Assembly: GCF_030253575.1 (NCBI RefSeq)
Contig: NC_080567.1
Location: 33,061,501-33,125,500, forward strand
Reading direction: 5' to 3'
From: Rhododendron vialii
Lineage: Eukaryota > Streptophyta > Magnoliopsida > Ericales > Ericaceae
Length of the DNA: 64,000 bases
Position numbers and translations under genes: made by a program. The notes beneath the pieces were generated by a model, which saw only the letters and a list, made by a program, of their open reading frames with translations, was not told the DNA's origin and searched no databases. Shown piece after piece: positions 34,197 through 45,022 of this stretch (within the stretch, counting starts at the first letter, position 1; every line of letters starts with the position of its first letter).

Positions 34197-34754
34197 ACCC
34201 GTTTTTATAGAATAGAATTATATAATATATATTAATTGTTCCAATCACAAGCATAACATGATTGATGGCCTTGATGGTTTGAGATGTGTGTCAAATCCCC
34301 AAGGACTTAGGTTTGAACCCCATAGAGATTATTTTTTTAAAACCAATTGTAGACAATTTGAACATCTTGAAATTCCTTAATTTGTGGCTCCGTGGCCCCC
34401 CAATGATGAATTTGGATTAATACAAGCCTCGGTTATGATTGGATCTTGCTTCTTGGACTTTCAAAAATAAAAAACAATTTGATAAATTGAGTCCCAAGCG
34501 CTTAAGACTTATTTCCAAAAACTCAGATTTTGCTCACTCCCGAGCGCTCTGGTCCACTGTGTTGCCCAATGAAAACTTGAGCTTTCAGCTTTTTCAGGAG
34601 CACATGGTCATGTTTATTCAACATATTTGGTCTTTGCTACAGTGTTCTACACCTGAAGCAGCAGAAGACTAAATCATCATGTTTTTGTCCTTTCAAATAT
34701 TTTCATTTTATTTTTTAATTAATTTTCAAAATTCAAAATCATTTTTCCATGCCT

Positions 34755-35853
34755 TATAAATAGCAGCATTAGGCTGCATTTTAGGCATTCACGAAAATAT
34801 CGCCCCCTGGCCTTGTTATTTTCAGAAGAAAAAAAAAGTCTCTTCTTGCAAGAAAATCACCTTTCAAGCCTAGCCAAAAATCAAAACAACTTCAAGAAAA
34901 ATTCAGGAAGTTAGGAACTACACTCAGTCCTGATTCCTGGGATTTTTCCATTCCTTTCCATCTCCAAAATCCATTAAAGAAGCAAAGATCCATTCCAAAA
35001 GGTAGAATTCTTCTACTTTTTAAATCACAAGGGCTATCATCCTTTCGAGGAAGGTCATTCAGCCCACTCCAGTCTCTCATACTGGATGTGTGGTTGAATG
35101 ACCTTAGTGTAAAATCAAGGGTAAAAGAGCTACAAAATAAAATTCTCAAATAGGCTTTGGGACACTCTCGGGCGCTCAGGACTGCTCCTGAGAGTTCAAA
35201 AGTGATATCAGCTGGAAAAATCATTTTCTTTCTTTGAATATTCTTCTTAGAAGTCATTTTTAGCGTTGGAAGTGATCCAATACCTCCAGAGCCTAATCAG
35301 TCTAATTTCGGATGCAAGGAAGCAGGGCTTGAATGGTCATGACCAATTCTTGGCTGCTTAAACTCTTTGCTGAGCATTGTTATACAATAATAATGGTGTA
35401 TAGTCATTTTGAATATTTCAATTTGCCTGTCCAACCAAATTTGCAGGACGAGATAGCAGTACTCTTGAGCGCTCAGGAGTGCAATACTAGTCCCGAGCGC
35501 TCGGGAGTGTTCTCAGTAACAGATTTTCTTTTTATATCATTTTACACCTTGCATCATTTCATCAATAGATACTGTGCACCAGCACATGCATGTACTTTCT
35601 TACTTGATATACCTGCAGATACTTGCTAACTGTTGCTAACTGTTTAATGAAGCAAAATGTTTTCGTCCGAAGAATCCCGCAAATGTTTAGTAGAGACCGA
35701 TTTCATATCGAACGAGGGGGGTGCTGTAAAACCCTTCCTCCCTCATAACATGGTTTCCAAACCCTCAAACAAATCTTCGGTTTTCAATTCAAATAATCAT
35801 TTTCAAAAGTAAATGGTTTCTCAGGTAGTAAACCTCAAATCCAGGTGGCGACT
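34755..35853 (+). repeat. Relic of a Tat-like LTR with primer site (relic 1)
   Basis: TATAAATA at 34755-34762 could be the LTR promoter. The segment ends with a distinctive LTR tail (ATGTTTAGTAGAGACC ... GGGGGTGCTGT ... CATAACATGGTTTCC) directly before TGGCGACTCC at 35844-35853, the primer-site core also used by element 1. The interior and the other LTR are missing. Confidence 0.6.
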
Positions 35854-36214
35854 CCTCAATTTTTCGAATCAAAACTTTATTTTTCGGGCCGTCCCAATCC
35901 ACCTTGGGCTGTGGTAGCCCACACCAATTTTTTTTCTTATTTATTATTAGTTGTTCCAAGTAAAAACATAACATGACTAATTGCCTTGGTGGTTTGTGAT
36001 GTGGGACAAGTTCCATAGGATTTGGGTTTGAATCACATGGAGGTTTTTTTTTTTAAATTAGTTTTTTTTTTCTTATTTATTGTTAGTTGTTCCAATTTAA
36101 AAGCTTATTTTTTTTATAAATTATAAAACTAAAATGCCTTGTTTTGTAATTAAAAATTGTTAATTAATCACATTATATTTATGAGTCACAAGTCAAATTA
36201 TTTAATAATTTTTT

Positions 36215-36680
36215 TCCCGTGCCTTGTGTCGTGCCCGTCAACCCATGCCATGCTCGTGCCCGTGCCCGTGCCCATCAACCCGAGTCGTGCTCGGCTAGAA
36301 CCGTGTCGTGTCGTGCCCTGCCTGTGCCCGTTTCCATCAAACTCGTGTCGTGCCCGGCTAGAACTGGGTAGTGCCATGTCGTGCCCATGCCCGTGTCATG
36401 CCCATCAACCTGTGCTGCGCCCGACTAGGCCTAGAACCGTGTCATGCCGTGCCGTGCCCGTTCAACTACCGTGTCATGCCCGTGCCCGGCTAAACCGTGT
36501 CGTGTCATGCCATGCCAGGCCAACTTTTGTGCCGTGCTCATGTCGTTCCCGCTCACTTCCGTGCCCCATGCCAGTCCACGTGCCCACTAAAACCGTGCCA
36601 TGCCCGGCCAAGACCATGCCCATGCCCGTCCACATGCTCACTAAGACCGTGCCGTGCCAGCCCGATCCGTTTGACACCCC
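36215..36680. repeat. Right subterminal CGTGCC array
   Basis: About 465 bp of CGTGCCCGT / CGTGTCGTGCC words in the same orientation as the left array, so the subterminal arrays are direct while the element ends are inverted. The 203-codon ORF here is a repeat artefact. Confidence 0.85.
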
Positions 36681-37063
36681 TAATTGCACTGGACAGTATA
36701 CTCGGAATCATGCTGCACTTGTATGCATGAAGGGCAATCAGCAGCATGAATTTAACTGTAAGCCCTAAAATTCATTGTGCAAATATCTGATAGCTTTTGG
36801 GCATAAGGATCGTTAACGTCGTGTCCAATAGTCTATTCAGGTATGTAATTGACATTACAGGTACTTACTAACTGTCATAAAATGGAAGCTACCTAGTGGA
36901 CCAAGGAATTCTTACAGTGGGGGCACATAATTATTTATAAACTTAAAAAGTTCTACTGTCAATCACAATTGCAAATTATTATGAAATTACACACACAGTC
37001 GATCCCATCCCGCCCATTCAAAATACTGATCATAGACATAAGTTTTCAATCAAGTAAACTACA

Positions 37064-37762
37064 TTACATGAGAGCACATACGTTATGACTGCTAGGAGTA
37101 TTAATATGAAGAGGACTTGGATCCAAAGAAGTGAACTCAAGTAGCTCAGGATCACGCTCGAATTCAGCCATGTCTTCCTCACTCAAATTCACCCAGGCTT
37201 CGATTCCACCGCCCGACCTCGTATCCAACAAATATATAAGATTCATTACCATCGGATCCTCGTTTCCACCTAGACTCACCCAAATAGGCTTCCCCCACCC
37301 GAAATCTGCTTCATACATCCCAAGATTACACTTACTTGTACACGCGTAGTAATTTGCCCCCTCGTTCGAATACAATTCCCGTAACTCTTTGAGACACTCA
37401 GTAACCTTGGGAAAACCTTCACCCCCTTGTATTCCATGGAAAAAACCGCCATCGATTTTCGATGTGGCATCTCTCAAATTCCTCACCAAGCGATGCAACT
37501 CTGTCCCAGTATCCGCTTTGCTTTGTGCAACCGCACTCCAAAGGGGATTCCCCATGGCAAATTGTGACGGTGGTGGAAAGAATTTGCTTCGTAGACTTAC
37601 AGCAAGTGACAAAACGGATGGTCTTTGGAAACCAAATCTTGATTTCGAAGCCAAAATGGTGCTGTAACCACTCCAATCCGGACCTCGGAGGTTCTTTAAA
37701 TCCCCCGATGATGAAATAAAGAAAATAATACCTTTGAGAGCTTGGATAAAGGACTCCTTCAA
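37064..37762 (-). pseudogene. BAHD acyltransferase, C-terminal half
   Basis: 232 codons match the C-terminal half of a BAHD acyl-CoA transferase (vinorine-synthase-like clade). RPSVLSLAVSLRSKFFPP, MGNPLWSAVA and the diagnostic YEADFGWGKPIWVS are present, ending in the usual RDPELLEFTSLDPSP tail. The N-terminal half with HxxxD is not attached. A further N-terminal piece lies 2.8 kb away on the same strand (40537-40800), so the gene has been split by inserted DNA. An intact enzyme would acylate an alcohol or amine in specialised metabolism. Confidence 0.88.
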
Positions 37763-37799
37763 ACCAAAAATCCAAGAAGCCCTGGACTGGACCTAGAAT

Positions 37800-39266
37800 A
37801 CCGTACGGAACACTTCTACACCGCACAGCATAATAAAACTTATTACGCCGCACGAGGTCATGAGGTTAACCGCACGACATTTTAGATAAAGTTTCGGTTG
37901 GCTCAGAAAGCTGTCGGCCATGCTCATTTCAGCCACAGCTACAAAATGGCTTAGTTGAAAAAGCAATTCTAGCCCGCCTAGAGAAGCACCTCCCCCATTT
38001 GAATTCAAAATCATTGGCTCTTGCCTATAAATACACCCCTCCACTCTAAAGAAAATGGCTGGAATCCTCAATCCCTTTCTCTCTCATTTTGTCCATACAT
38101 TCACTCTTTCCATTCCCAAAGTCTTGAGAGTGTTGCTCTCAAAACATTCTTTAGTCACTTTCCTTCTCAAAATGCTTCATTTTTTTTCTCACCATCAAAA
38201 TTAGTCTTTTACTCACTTTGAGACCTTACTTACCAAAACACCCAACAACCACTCACACCCACACTCATCTTTTCTCACCCGATCTTGTTCACTCTCATCC
38301 GTCATCATCCGTTCTCATTCAAGCTCAAGATCAAAGGTAAAATGTCAAGTTTCCTTGGCTAGGCTCTGTCCTGGCCCTGAGGGGACTTTTCTGTAGTCAG
38401 GCTTACCCCTTTTGGTTAAACGCTGACTTAAAAAACCATTTTCGAAAATAGAAAACAGTCACTGTATTGGACATACCACACCGCGGTGTTTTGATGCGTC
38501 ACACGGCGTAATATGTTCAAGCACGGTCTTTCATTAGTTACTGTTTATTTGTTTGAGTTGTCTAGAACATGACCATATCTACATCGGGCCTATTTGTGTT
38601 GCTGAGATATTGTCACCAGTATTTTCATAATAAGATCATATTTACAAGCCATATTTTATTTCCTAAACAAGGTTATCTTGAAGTGATCAAATGTATCGAA
38701 AGTTGTTTTACATTCATGACTTGAAGAAGTGGTACCATTTCAAGGTGGGACAGTAGCTGGGAACTTTCTAATGTCTGTTAGGAACATCGCACGAGATATT
38801 CAAAACACCGGGCGTTGTTCTGAATACTAATGATAGTCTAATAGCAGAACAGGTAAACCACACGGTGTACCGTAATGCCGCGCGGGGTATTATGTTAAGC
38901 CGTATAAGAATGGTTCTAATCCGGACAGTTCGTTGGTTAGTTATTTCATGTCACAATGTCATACCCTTATCATTCATGTACAGACAACACCATGTGCACG
39001 CCAAAAAAAAATTCTATGACCCCTCGCCCTTTACTTGTTTATTAAAAGAGTTCCATTTTCCGGAAGATTATGAAATTTTTCCCCATTTGAAAATGTTTAG
39101 TAGAGACCTGTTTTACCTGGCGAATGGGGTGCTTTTCAACAAAACATTCCCCACTCGTAACGTGGCTCCCGAACCCAAAGTCTCTACGTTTTCGCTAGAC
39201 CAAAAGCTTTTTTCAAACGAGTTCTCGGTTTCTCGGATCATCCGTCTCAAAAATCCGAGTGGCGAC
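37800..39266 (+). repeat. Relic of a Tat-like LTR with primer site (relic 2), inside the BAHD gene
   Basis: TATAAATA at 38026-38033 is followed by a CT-rich leader. The tail shares ATGTTTAGTAGAGACC and GGGGTGCTTTTCAA with relic 1, and TGGCGACTC begins at 39257. Only ~100 bp of interior-like text follows. The left edge is uncertain. The stretch 39270-39656 has short ORFs that I could not assign. Confidence 0.55.
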
Positions 39267-39656
39267 TCTTCGAGCGCGCGCCGGACGGGAAGCCCACAGG
39301 CGCATTTCCAGATGACCCCAATAGTGCCTCAACACGTGTCGGGACGAATGATGAGCTAGCTACTTTGGCCTTGATGCTGTTTAATGCCGAGGCATGAAAT
39401 AAGAACCTCCTTGTTACGTATTTGCTTTGGTTGAACATCGAAGGCCACATAAGCAACGTTGAATCTTTAGGCAGCGAAGGAATTTGCGGGAAGAGAGAAT
39501 TACATGGACCTAAACGGGGGATTACTTCAGTTCCTGAGCCTTGTGCGGTTTCTGCCCGTGCTCTTAGAAATGTGATGCAAGTGGGAGATTCTGTGGGCAG
39601 AACCAGCACAGTGCTGGGTTGGGCTGTAGCCTAGGTGGGCTTTCAAAAAAAAAATT

Positions 39657-39801
39657 TAGGGAAAATGACGGCCCAGGACGTGTTTTGATAATTAATACCC
39701 TCCAAAGACATGCTAAGAACAATTGTTAATGCTGAAAATGTCCTTGGCGGGTATTAATTATCAAAACATGTCATTGGCCGTCATTTTCCGTCATTTTCCC
39801 A
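39657..39801. mobile_element. Foldback MITE, ~145 bp
   Basis: Arms GGGAAAATGACGGCC...GATAATTAATACC (39659-39698) and GGTATTAATTATC...GGCCGTCATTTTCC (39750-39789) are inverted copies around a ~50-bp loop. The right arm end is partly duplicated (GTCATTTTCC twice). Confidence 0.8.
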
Positions 39802-40536
39802 AAAATATGTGTAAAATTTCTGTCCAAAAGATTTAGTCCAATCCACTCAACAGACTCGAGAGTCAAGTCCGAAAGGCCCCATCAGTTGTTTACGATTGGA
39901 ATGATTCTTCGAACTCGTCTCCGATCGGCTGTTTGCGACTCACTCCGCACTCAACAAAGCCCTTCACAGTCGAGTTCCGCCATTGTAATTGCGACTGTGA
40001 GTCTTTGTCGATATCGGTAAGTATTTGCCACGTCCAGCCGACGGTGACTTATATATGCATATTCCCCACTTGATTTGGAAGTATTTGATAGTATAGTTTA
40101 TTCTCCACTTGTTTTACTTGCACAATAGTTTATTGATTTGGAAGTTTTTATTAGGGTTTTCTAATTAGGGATTTTTGATACTATGTTTACTGTTTAGGGC
40201 TTTTTAATTTGTGTTTAAGTTTATTCGAAATTAAAATGCAGAACCTATGGACCACACGACTAATATATACTACACACTGCAGAGTCTTAGAGTATATCTC
40301 TCTTATTCGCTTGCGAGGCTTCAGATCCATAAGTATTCACTTATTATGCAAAGCACCTGCTGATGTGCTTAGAATTGATTTAAAAATGTTGGTTCTTACA
40401 AATTACAATCTTACTCCGTATATAAGTGAGAACATGTTGAGGATATCAACTCAGATTCAATAATAAATGATTTCTACTCTGTGAAACATCGTAGGGTACA
40501 ACATCAATAGTGTACGTGTTTTGGACTTTTCTTTTG
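39802..40536. other. Spacer in the split BAHD locus, nothing recognised
   Basis: AT-rich text with short ORFs only; part of whatever separated the two BAHD fragments. Confidence 0.5.
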
Positions 40537-40800
40537 TTAAAAAATGTACAAGTTCGCTTCTTTTGGGTTGATATATGTATACTTTCGGTCAGTCCAGGGT
40601 GTAATTAATTCCTGGTTCCGCCCAGAGCAGTACATGCCGAGGTCCATACCACCGCATTTGAAGAAGTTCACTTGAATCATTACCACGCTTATTCCAGTTG
40701 GGTACATTTGATCCATGGATTGATCATGAGGAAGGAAATGTTGTGTCAACCGGACGTCTAGTTTGCTGAGAAACTCGGACTGACTTAATACGTCATCCAA
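40537..40800 (-). pseudogene. BAHD acyltransferase, N-terminal fragment
   Basis: The frame contains IQVNFFKCGGMDLGMY, close to the conserved BAHD strand just before the catalytic HxxxD motif, preceded by ~50 residues of plausible BAHD text (FLSKLDVRLTQHFLPHD). The HxxxD motif itself is missing: the match ends at about 40630. It is on the same strand as 37064-37762 and would lie N-terminal to it. Confidence 0.7.
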
Positions 40801-41165
40801 AGAATGAGTTATAAACCATTAACGTTAAACATCCTTTAATTGCTTTTGTCATCCGGAGGAAACATCCAAAATATTTTCTTAGACGACTAGACTTTGCCAA
40901 ATTTTGGCATCAAGTTTGCCTGCCGGCGGAGATTTGTTTTTTCTATATCTAGCAATATCAAGGAATCTTGGACGCCGGTGGAGTACGTACACCAAAGAAT
41001 AGGTTAAAATCACTAAGATTAAACATCCTTCGACATTGAACATCATCAGAAGTAATCATCCATAACATTTTCTTAATTAGACGATCGACTAGACTTTGTC
41101 TAAGTTTGGCATCAAGTTTGCCGGCCGGCCAGTGAAGGTTTCTTTTCCTATATTTCCATGTTTAG
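40795..41165. repeat. Two diverged direct copies of a ~170-bp block
   Basis: Blocks 40795-40935 and ~40990-41145 share AAACATCCTT, ATCCA.AA.ATTTTCTTA, GACTAGACTTTG and GGCATCAAGTTTGCC in order. A third, partial copy is at 22349-22440. Nature unknown. The rest to 42100 shows no gene. Confidence 0.6.
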
Positions 41166-42128
41166 TTAATTCCATCTAGTACGTACACCACAAAAACATA
41201 GATTTAACTCCTTCTCTTTCATTCCTTATACATCGTTGATAAAATAATCATGTTTGAGTACTTTGATTAAATAATCGTATGTGCTTATGATTGAGATGAT
41301 TTCATTAAATTGATCATGCTTAATTATTTAGTCATTTTCTAACTTAATTATAAAAGGTGACGGCAATTTTAAGTTTGATGCATGACATTTTATAATCGTT
41401 GAAAATCTACGCACCTAATATAATTCTCCACAGTACTTTTTCCCTATTAACAGATTTGAATCAGTACACAAGGACTAATTCATCAAAATGATTGCGCTTC
41501 AGTGACAATCTTAATTCATCGACAGCGATTTCGGACAATGATCGATGATCTTAGCGCTTGGAGTTGAAATTTTCTTATTTTGAACCGTGAATATCCACTA
41601 ATAAACTAAAACAGTTAAGTTGAAGCTAGAAAAATATTTTATTTTAAATTTTATTATCCTAATTACGTAAGGGTCCCCATTGCGATTTTTCCAAAGGCCC
41701 CAAAGATATCAGGGCCAGCTTTGATACTAGTAGAAGCTTCAAGTAAGAAAGTTGACAAATTGTGCCTTGGTCCGTGTATGCATTGAGAAACAAACTGCTT
41801 CCGAAGACAGTTTGCTTTCATTCCGGAGAAATTCCAAAAACGCGTTCAGCAAACTGCTTCCGAAAACTGTTTCCGGACAAAAAAAATAGGAGTACGATTC
41901 ACTTTCTGGCCAGCAAACACCAAGAACTCAATAACTATTTCACACAAGAATGAAACCACGAAAAACAAAATTCCAAAACTAAAACAATACCAAGCAGAAA
42001 ATATGACATACTACAACGCCAAAAGAAAAAAAGGCGAAACGTAACAGTAAACAGAAAATACAACATCCCAGGCAAAAATAATCGTAACAATCTGAAACTA
42101 ACTAGATCGACTTTGTGACACTATGACA

Positions 42129-44148
42129 TCAGGAGAAAGAAACAGCAGCAGGAGAATCAGGAGAAAGCAGCGACTTTGTGACCCTGTTATTGCTGTTGCC
42201 ACTATAGCCTGAAGGCTGTACTTGACTGCTGCTCATGGATCCGCAGAACGACGAATTAACATAAAATCCGAAACAAATTCCCGGAGGACCTAAAGACATT
42301 GGCTCGGGCGTTTTCTCAGGAAGCACAGGCAATGGAGCTTCAAAATTAAGCACCAGAATCGCTTGCCTGATTGAGGGCCTAACGACCCAATCCGGGTTCA
42401 CACACCAAAGCCCAACAACCATCAAACACTCCATAATCTTATCATCATATTTGTCACCTAGGCTCCGGTCAATTGCCTCGAGAATTTTACCATTTCCATA
42501 CAGTTCCCACACCCAATCCACCATTTTGACCTCATTTTGCGGTGCATTGGGCTCAATGGGCCTCCTCCCACATGCTATTTCCAATGCCACGACCCCGAAG
42601 CTGTAGACATCTGATTCCTTGCTAGCTTTTCCCGTTATATGATACTCTGGAGCCATGTAACCTCTGGTCCCCACCACAACGGTGGTCTCGACCTCTTGCT
42701 CGTGGTCGACCAGCCTAGGTAGCCCGAAATCTCCCAATTTGGCATTAAAAATTGAGTCCAACATCACGTTGCTCGATTTTATGTCCCTATGCACCACACA
42801 CTGCTCCCATTCTTCGTGTAAATAGAACAAAGCTGAGGCTAGGCCTTAATTGCGTGATTTTGTAACTTATATCACAAGTTAACAAACTTCTCGCCTTGAA
42901 TAAATGAGAGTCTAGGCTTCCATTAGGCATGAACTCGTAAGCAAGCAAGAGCTCGCCTTTATCGTGGCACCAACCCGTGAGTTTCACCAAGTTCCTGTGC
43001 CTCAACTGGCTGATGATTTTCACTTCCGTTGTGTACTCTTTTAGCCCTTGTTTGGACCCCCTAGACACCCTCTTGACAGCAACATTAGAATTCATTTCCT
43101 TTAGAAATCCTCTGTAAACCCCGCCAAATCCCCCCACTCCAAGTTTCCTTTCCTCTGAGAAATTTTCTGTCGCGTTCTCCAATTCCTCATAAGAGAATTT
43201 CCTAGCCCCCGTGCCCCTTTTGAATTCATCATCCATCGATGGTTCTTTTGGTATTGGCTCGTCTTTTTTTCTCCACAACCCTAAAAAAATCAAACCAATC
43301 AAAACCAACACACCAAAACCAATGCTCAATCCCACCAGCAATCCCGTCTTGTCCCCCCCTTTCGCGGCCTCTTTTCCTCCCTCATCGATTCCTAAAAGAG
43401 AAGTCGAAAATTCCCATGACTGGATGCTATTTTTTTCGTAGGCCACCCCTGTTGAGCCAGAGAAACCAAAAGTAGCCCACTCTGGCAAATGAGCACTTAG
43501 ATCAACTAGGTAATAAAGATTCTGAAAAACTGCACCACCATTCTTAAAATAAGTGACGCTAAGGTTTTTGGGGCTAGAATCATACTTAATCTGGGCTTCA
43601 TTTGGTATCCCATCACTAATATCATTCTCCCAATACTGAGATACTACAGACCTCATAGTGTTGATATTGATACCCACGTGATTGACTGGAAGACTGGTTT
43701 CCCATGTGTTTCTATAAGTATTGAATTCCACTGCAACAAATGTAGATGTTCCATTCTCATTAACCAGGCCAAGTCCACCGCCACCTGAGTCTGATGGAAT
43801 GTTAGAACCATTAGGAGAAAGGAAAAAGGTAATCCCTTCGCCGTAGTTTTCTCCTACAATCAGGAAGGAGAAATTCGTGCTGAAGTCTGTGAGATTTCCC
43901 GTGGCACTGTCCCACAAGTGAAGGGGTTGGAAATAGGTGGCGCGGCCAATCTTATTTTGGAGCGATGAAGTGTTGGGGTTGTCATTTGGGTCTGGAGTGA
44001 GTTGGATGCCATTGACGGAGATGTAAGCATCTCCGGTAGTGTTTATGGAGTTGAATGCCAATGAATTGTCCGGTCTTATGGATGGGAGACTGAATTCCAA
44101 TGGGGTCGCAAAAGGGAATAACAGAAAGAAGAAGAAGGAGGTGATCAT
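42129..44148 (-). pseudogene. L-type lectin receptor kinase, copy B, one frameshift from intact
   Basis: From ATG 44148: signal peptide (1-17), legume-lectin domain (~18-250), transmembrane segment (~269-292) with RKK stop-transfer, and kinase with glycine loop GVGGFGGVY (338-346) and VAVK (Lys359). After residue ~432 a 4-nt insertion at 42846-42851 (TTAA-type, compared with copies A and C) shifts the frame and adds ~20 wrong residues. The original frame resumes from 42830 with VVHRDIKSSN, DFGLPRLV, GYMAPEY and the C-terminal tail to the stop at 42129. Lacking the catalytic loop and C-lobe, the product could be at most a receptor with a dead kinase stub. It lacks the large insertion seen in copies A and C. 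An assembly error is possible. Confidence 0.88.
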
Positions 44149-44465
44149 GGAAACAGAAAGAAGTGAAAGCTTAGGTGATTGGAGATGGATTCTTTAAGAG
44201 GTTATTTGATCATTGTGTTTGGTTTCACACTTGGAGTTGGTTCAAGCCTGCACTTTATAATAACACAATGTGAATGGGAGCCGAAATCCATAATATTCTT
44301 AATATTTTTAAGAAGATCTTATGGCTGCAGTATTCTTAATATTTTCTACCTACTAAACAAATCATAATCGTAATTAAACTTAGTTGAGATGACATTCTCA
44401 AGTTCACAATCAAACCTTACCTATAGAGAACCTCATATTATTTTTTGTGGAATTCCTATTTGGTA

Positions 44466-44467
44466 TT

Positions 44468-44539
<72 letters not shown>

Positions 44540-44566
44540 TGTTTTAGAATTGAATTTGGAATAATC

Positions 44567-44608
<42 letters not shown>
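44466..44608. repeat. TA and GA microsatellites upstream of LecRK copy B
   Basis: A (TA)n tract runs directly into (GA)n (44466-44537), and a second (GA)n follows at 44570-44607. The surrounding 44149-44798 is LecRK upstream sequence with no other gene. Confidence 0.9.
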
Positions 44609-44610
<2 letters not shown>

Positions 44611-44798
44611 TTGATTTGGATCTTCTCAAAAAATGGCCAGTCTTAGAATCCTCGCCCTTGGATTCAAGGAACTATTCTATATGTATAAGATTCAAAAACT
44701 AAGCTTTTATTATATAGATTATAACTAGTGAAACGTATGTCACCATTGGTTAAATGTTTCATGAACCGTGAAGCATACTATGATAGGTATTTCTGGTT

Positions 44799-44972
44799 CT
44801 CCTTCCGTCCCAATTTATTTGTTTCCTTTTTGACTTAAACGTGTCTCAAATTGATTGTTCAATTTCAAAATTAATGGATTAGATTATGTAAATTTTTAAA
44901 TCAATGGATCATATTTGGTTTCCTTAATAAGTTGAAAATCTGAGACTGGACGAACAAATCGGACAGAGGGGA
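44799..44972. mobile_element. Stowaway-like MITE, 174 bp
   Basis: Ends CTCCTTCCGTCCC... and ...GGACAGAGGGGA are degenerate inverted repeats. The paralogous site upstream of LecRK copy A (near 6961) lacks the insert (CTGG/TATTATC), with a TA-type target. Confidence 0.75.
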
Positions 44973-45022
44973 TATTATCTAATGTCTAGTCTTGTAATTG
45001 TAAATATAGAAATTCTTTTATG

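Larger units (their letters stand above)
30349..36682. mobile_element. 6.3-kb hAT-type element with nested cargo, no transposase seen
   Basis: Terminal inverted repeats TAGGGGTGTTAAACGGGTCG (30349) and, read from the right end, TAGGGGTGTCAAACGGATCG (ending 36682) differ at two positions. A perfect 8-bp target duplication ATTGCACT lies at 30341-30348 and 36683-36690. Both subterminal regions are arrays of CGTGTCGTGCC-like words. Inside are tandem duplications, a small foldback, a ~300-bp direct repeat pair and an LTR relic. No ORF resembles a hAT transposase, so it is non-autonomous. Confidence 0.9.

Noticed and set aside
44466..44608. Possible CRISPR-like or regulatory array
   Set aside because: Simple TA/GA dinucleotide repeats only; no spacer structure.
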